DNA of 5,630 nt from an uncultured Eubacteriaceae bacterium (GTDB lineage: Bacteria; Bacillota; Clostridia; Oscillospirales; Acutalibacteraceae), in NCBI GenBank assembly GCA_937905915.1, contig CALCVR010000293.1, forward strand, positions 1 through 5,630, written 5' to 3'. The position numbers were made by a program, and so were the translations under genes. Under the pieces are notes generated by a model. The model ran no database searches and was not told where the DNA came from. It saw only the letters and a list, made by a program, of their open reading frames with translations. This document shows, in pieces, positions 5,397 through 5,630 of this stretch (positions are counted from its first letter, which is position 1; the number at the start of each line of letters is the position of its first letter).

Positions 5397-5630
5397 CCAT
5401 CAATTGTATGTTGGCCGGTGTAGGCGGCCAGGGGACGGTGCTGGCTTCCAAGCTCATCGCCCAATCGGCCATGAACCAGGGCCTTAACGCCCGGACCGCG
5501 GAGACCATCGGCATGGCTCAGCGTGGCGGATGCGTGGTCAGCCACGTCCGTGTCGGGGAGGAAATCCACTCCCCCATGATCCCTTTTGGAGAGGCCGACG
5601 GCATCCTTGGATTTGAACCGGCGGAAGCGG
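5393..5630 (+). CDS. iorB: Indolepyruvate:ferredoxin oxidoreductase, beta subunit (IorB), 5' part only
   Basis: Seventy-nine codons of an open frame run off the window end; the family is usually about 190-200 residues, so the missing part is due to the window, not a broken gene. The N-terminus NCMLAGVGGQGTVLASKLIA (4-23) contains the GxGGQG motif of the pyruvate/ketoisovalerate oxidoreductase gamma-type domain. It is followed by TAETIGMAQRGG (35-46), also typical of IorB. This subunit pairs with IorA to complete the enzyme and carries no Fe-S cluster. The ATG overlaps the iorA stop as ATGA, and GGAGGTGA at 5379-5386, inside the iorA end, is a near-perfect ribosome binding site. That should give coupled, stoichiometric synthesis. 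Confidence 0.93.
   Translation, partial: MTINCMLAGVGGQGTVLASKLIAQSAMNQGLNARTAETIGMAQRGGCVVSHVRVGEEIHSPMIPFGEADGILGFEPAEA

Overview
The window looks like part of a chromosome of an anaerobic, fermentative Firmicute of the class Clostridia. Coding DNA is GC-rich, the promoters are AT-rich and sigma-A-like, Shine-Dalgarno sites are strong, and the gene content is oxygen-sensitive Fe-S biology: a sensory-type [FeFe]-hydrogenase and an indolepyruvate:ferredoxin oxidoreductase. A moderately GC-rich lineage such as Oscillospirales would fit, but that placement is inference. All six genes are on the + strand and form two transcription units.

Unit 1 (promoter about 61-89, genes 137-3359, terminator 3366-3394) has five genes: a small DRTGG-domain protein, an RsbW/SpoIIAB-like HATPase, a sensory [FeFe]-hydrogenase (HydS-like), a second DRTGG-domain protein, and a PHP-family phosphoesterase. 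Three of the four junctions are ATGA stop/start overlaps. The exception is the hydrogenase, which has a 52-nt gap, its own strong ribosome binding site and a TTG start. The hydrogenase keeps all four H-cluster cysteines but has Ala in place of the proton-relay Cys, and it lacks both Met residues that normally line the active site. This pattern is known from sensory rather than catalytic hydrogenases. Together the genes look like a signalling module: an H2 or redox sensor, nucleotide-sensing DRTGG proteins, an ATP-binding switch kinase, and a phosphoesterase that could reset the signal. No catalytic hydrogenase gene lies in the window, and the output of the module is unknown.

The 249-nt intergenic region (3360-3608) holds the terminator of unit 1, a clear promoter (TTGCAA-17-TATAAT, 3457-3485) and a leader of about 117 nt. 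The leader contains an imperfect hairpin, an 11-bp near-direct repeat, a weak terminator-like stem followed by five T, and a small hairpin covering the Shine-Dalgarno site of the next gene.

Unit 2 (3609 to beyond the window end) is iorA followed by iorB, again with an ATGA overlap. They encode the two subunits of indolepyruvate:ferredoxin oxidoreductase, which converts aryl-pyruvates from aromatic amino acids to aryl-acetyl-CoA, CO2 and reduced ferredoxin. iorB is cut off by the window end. A hydrogen/redox sensor module beside a ferredoxin-reducing enzyme makes metabolic sense, but the terminator and second promoter mean the two units are probably transcribed separately.
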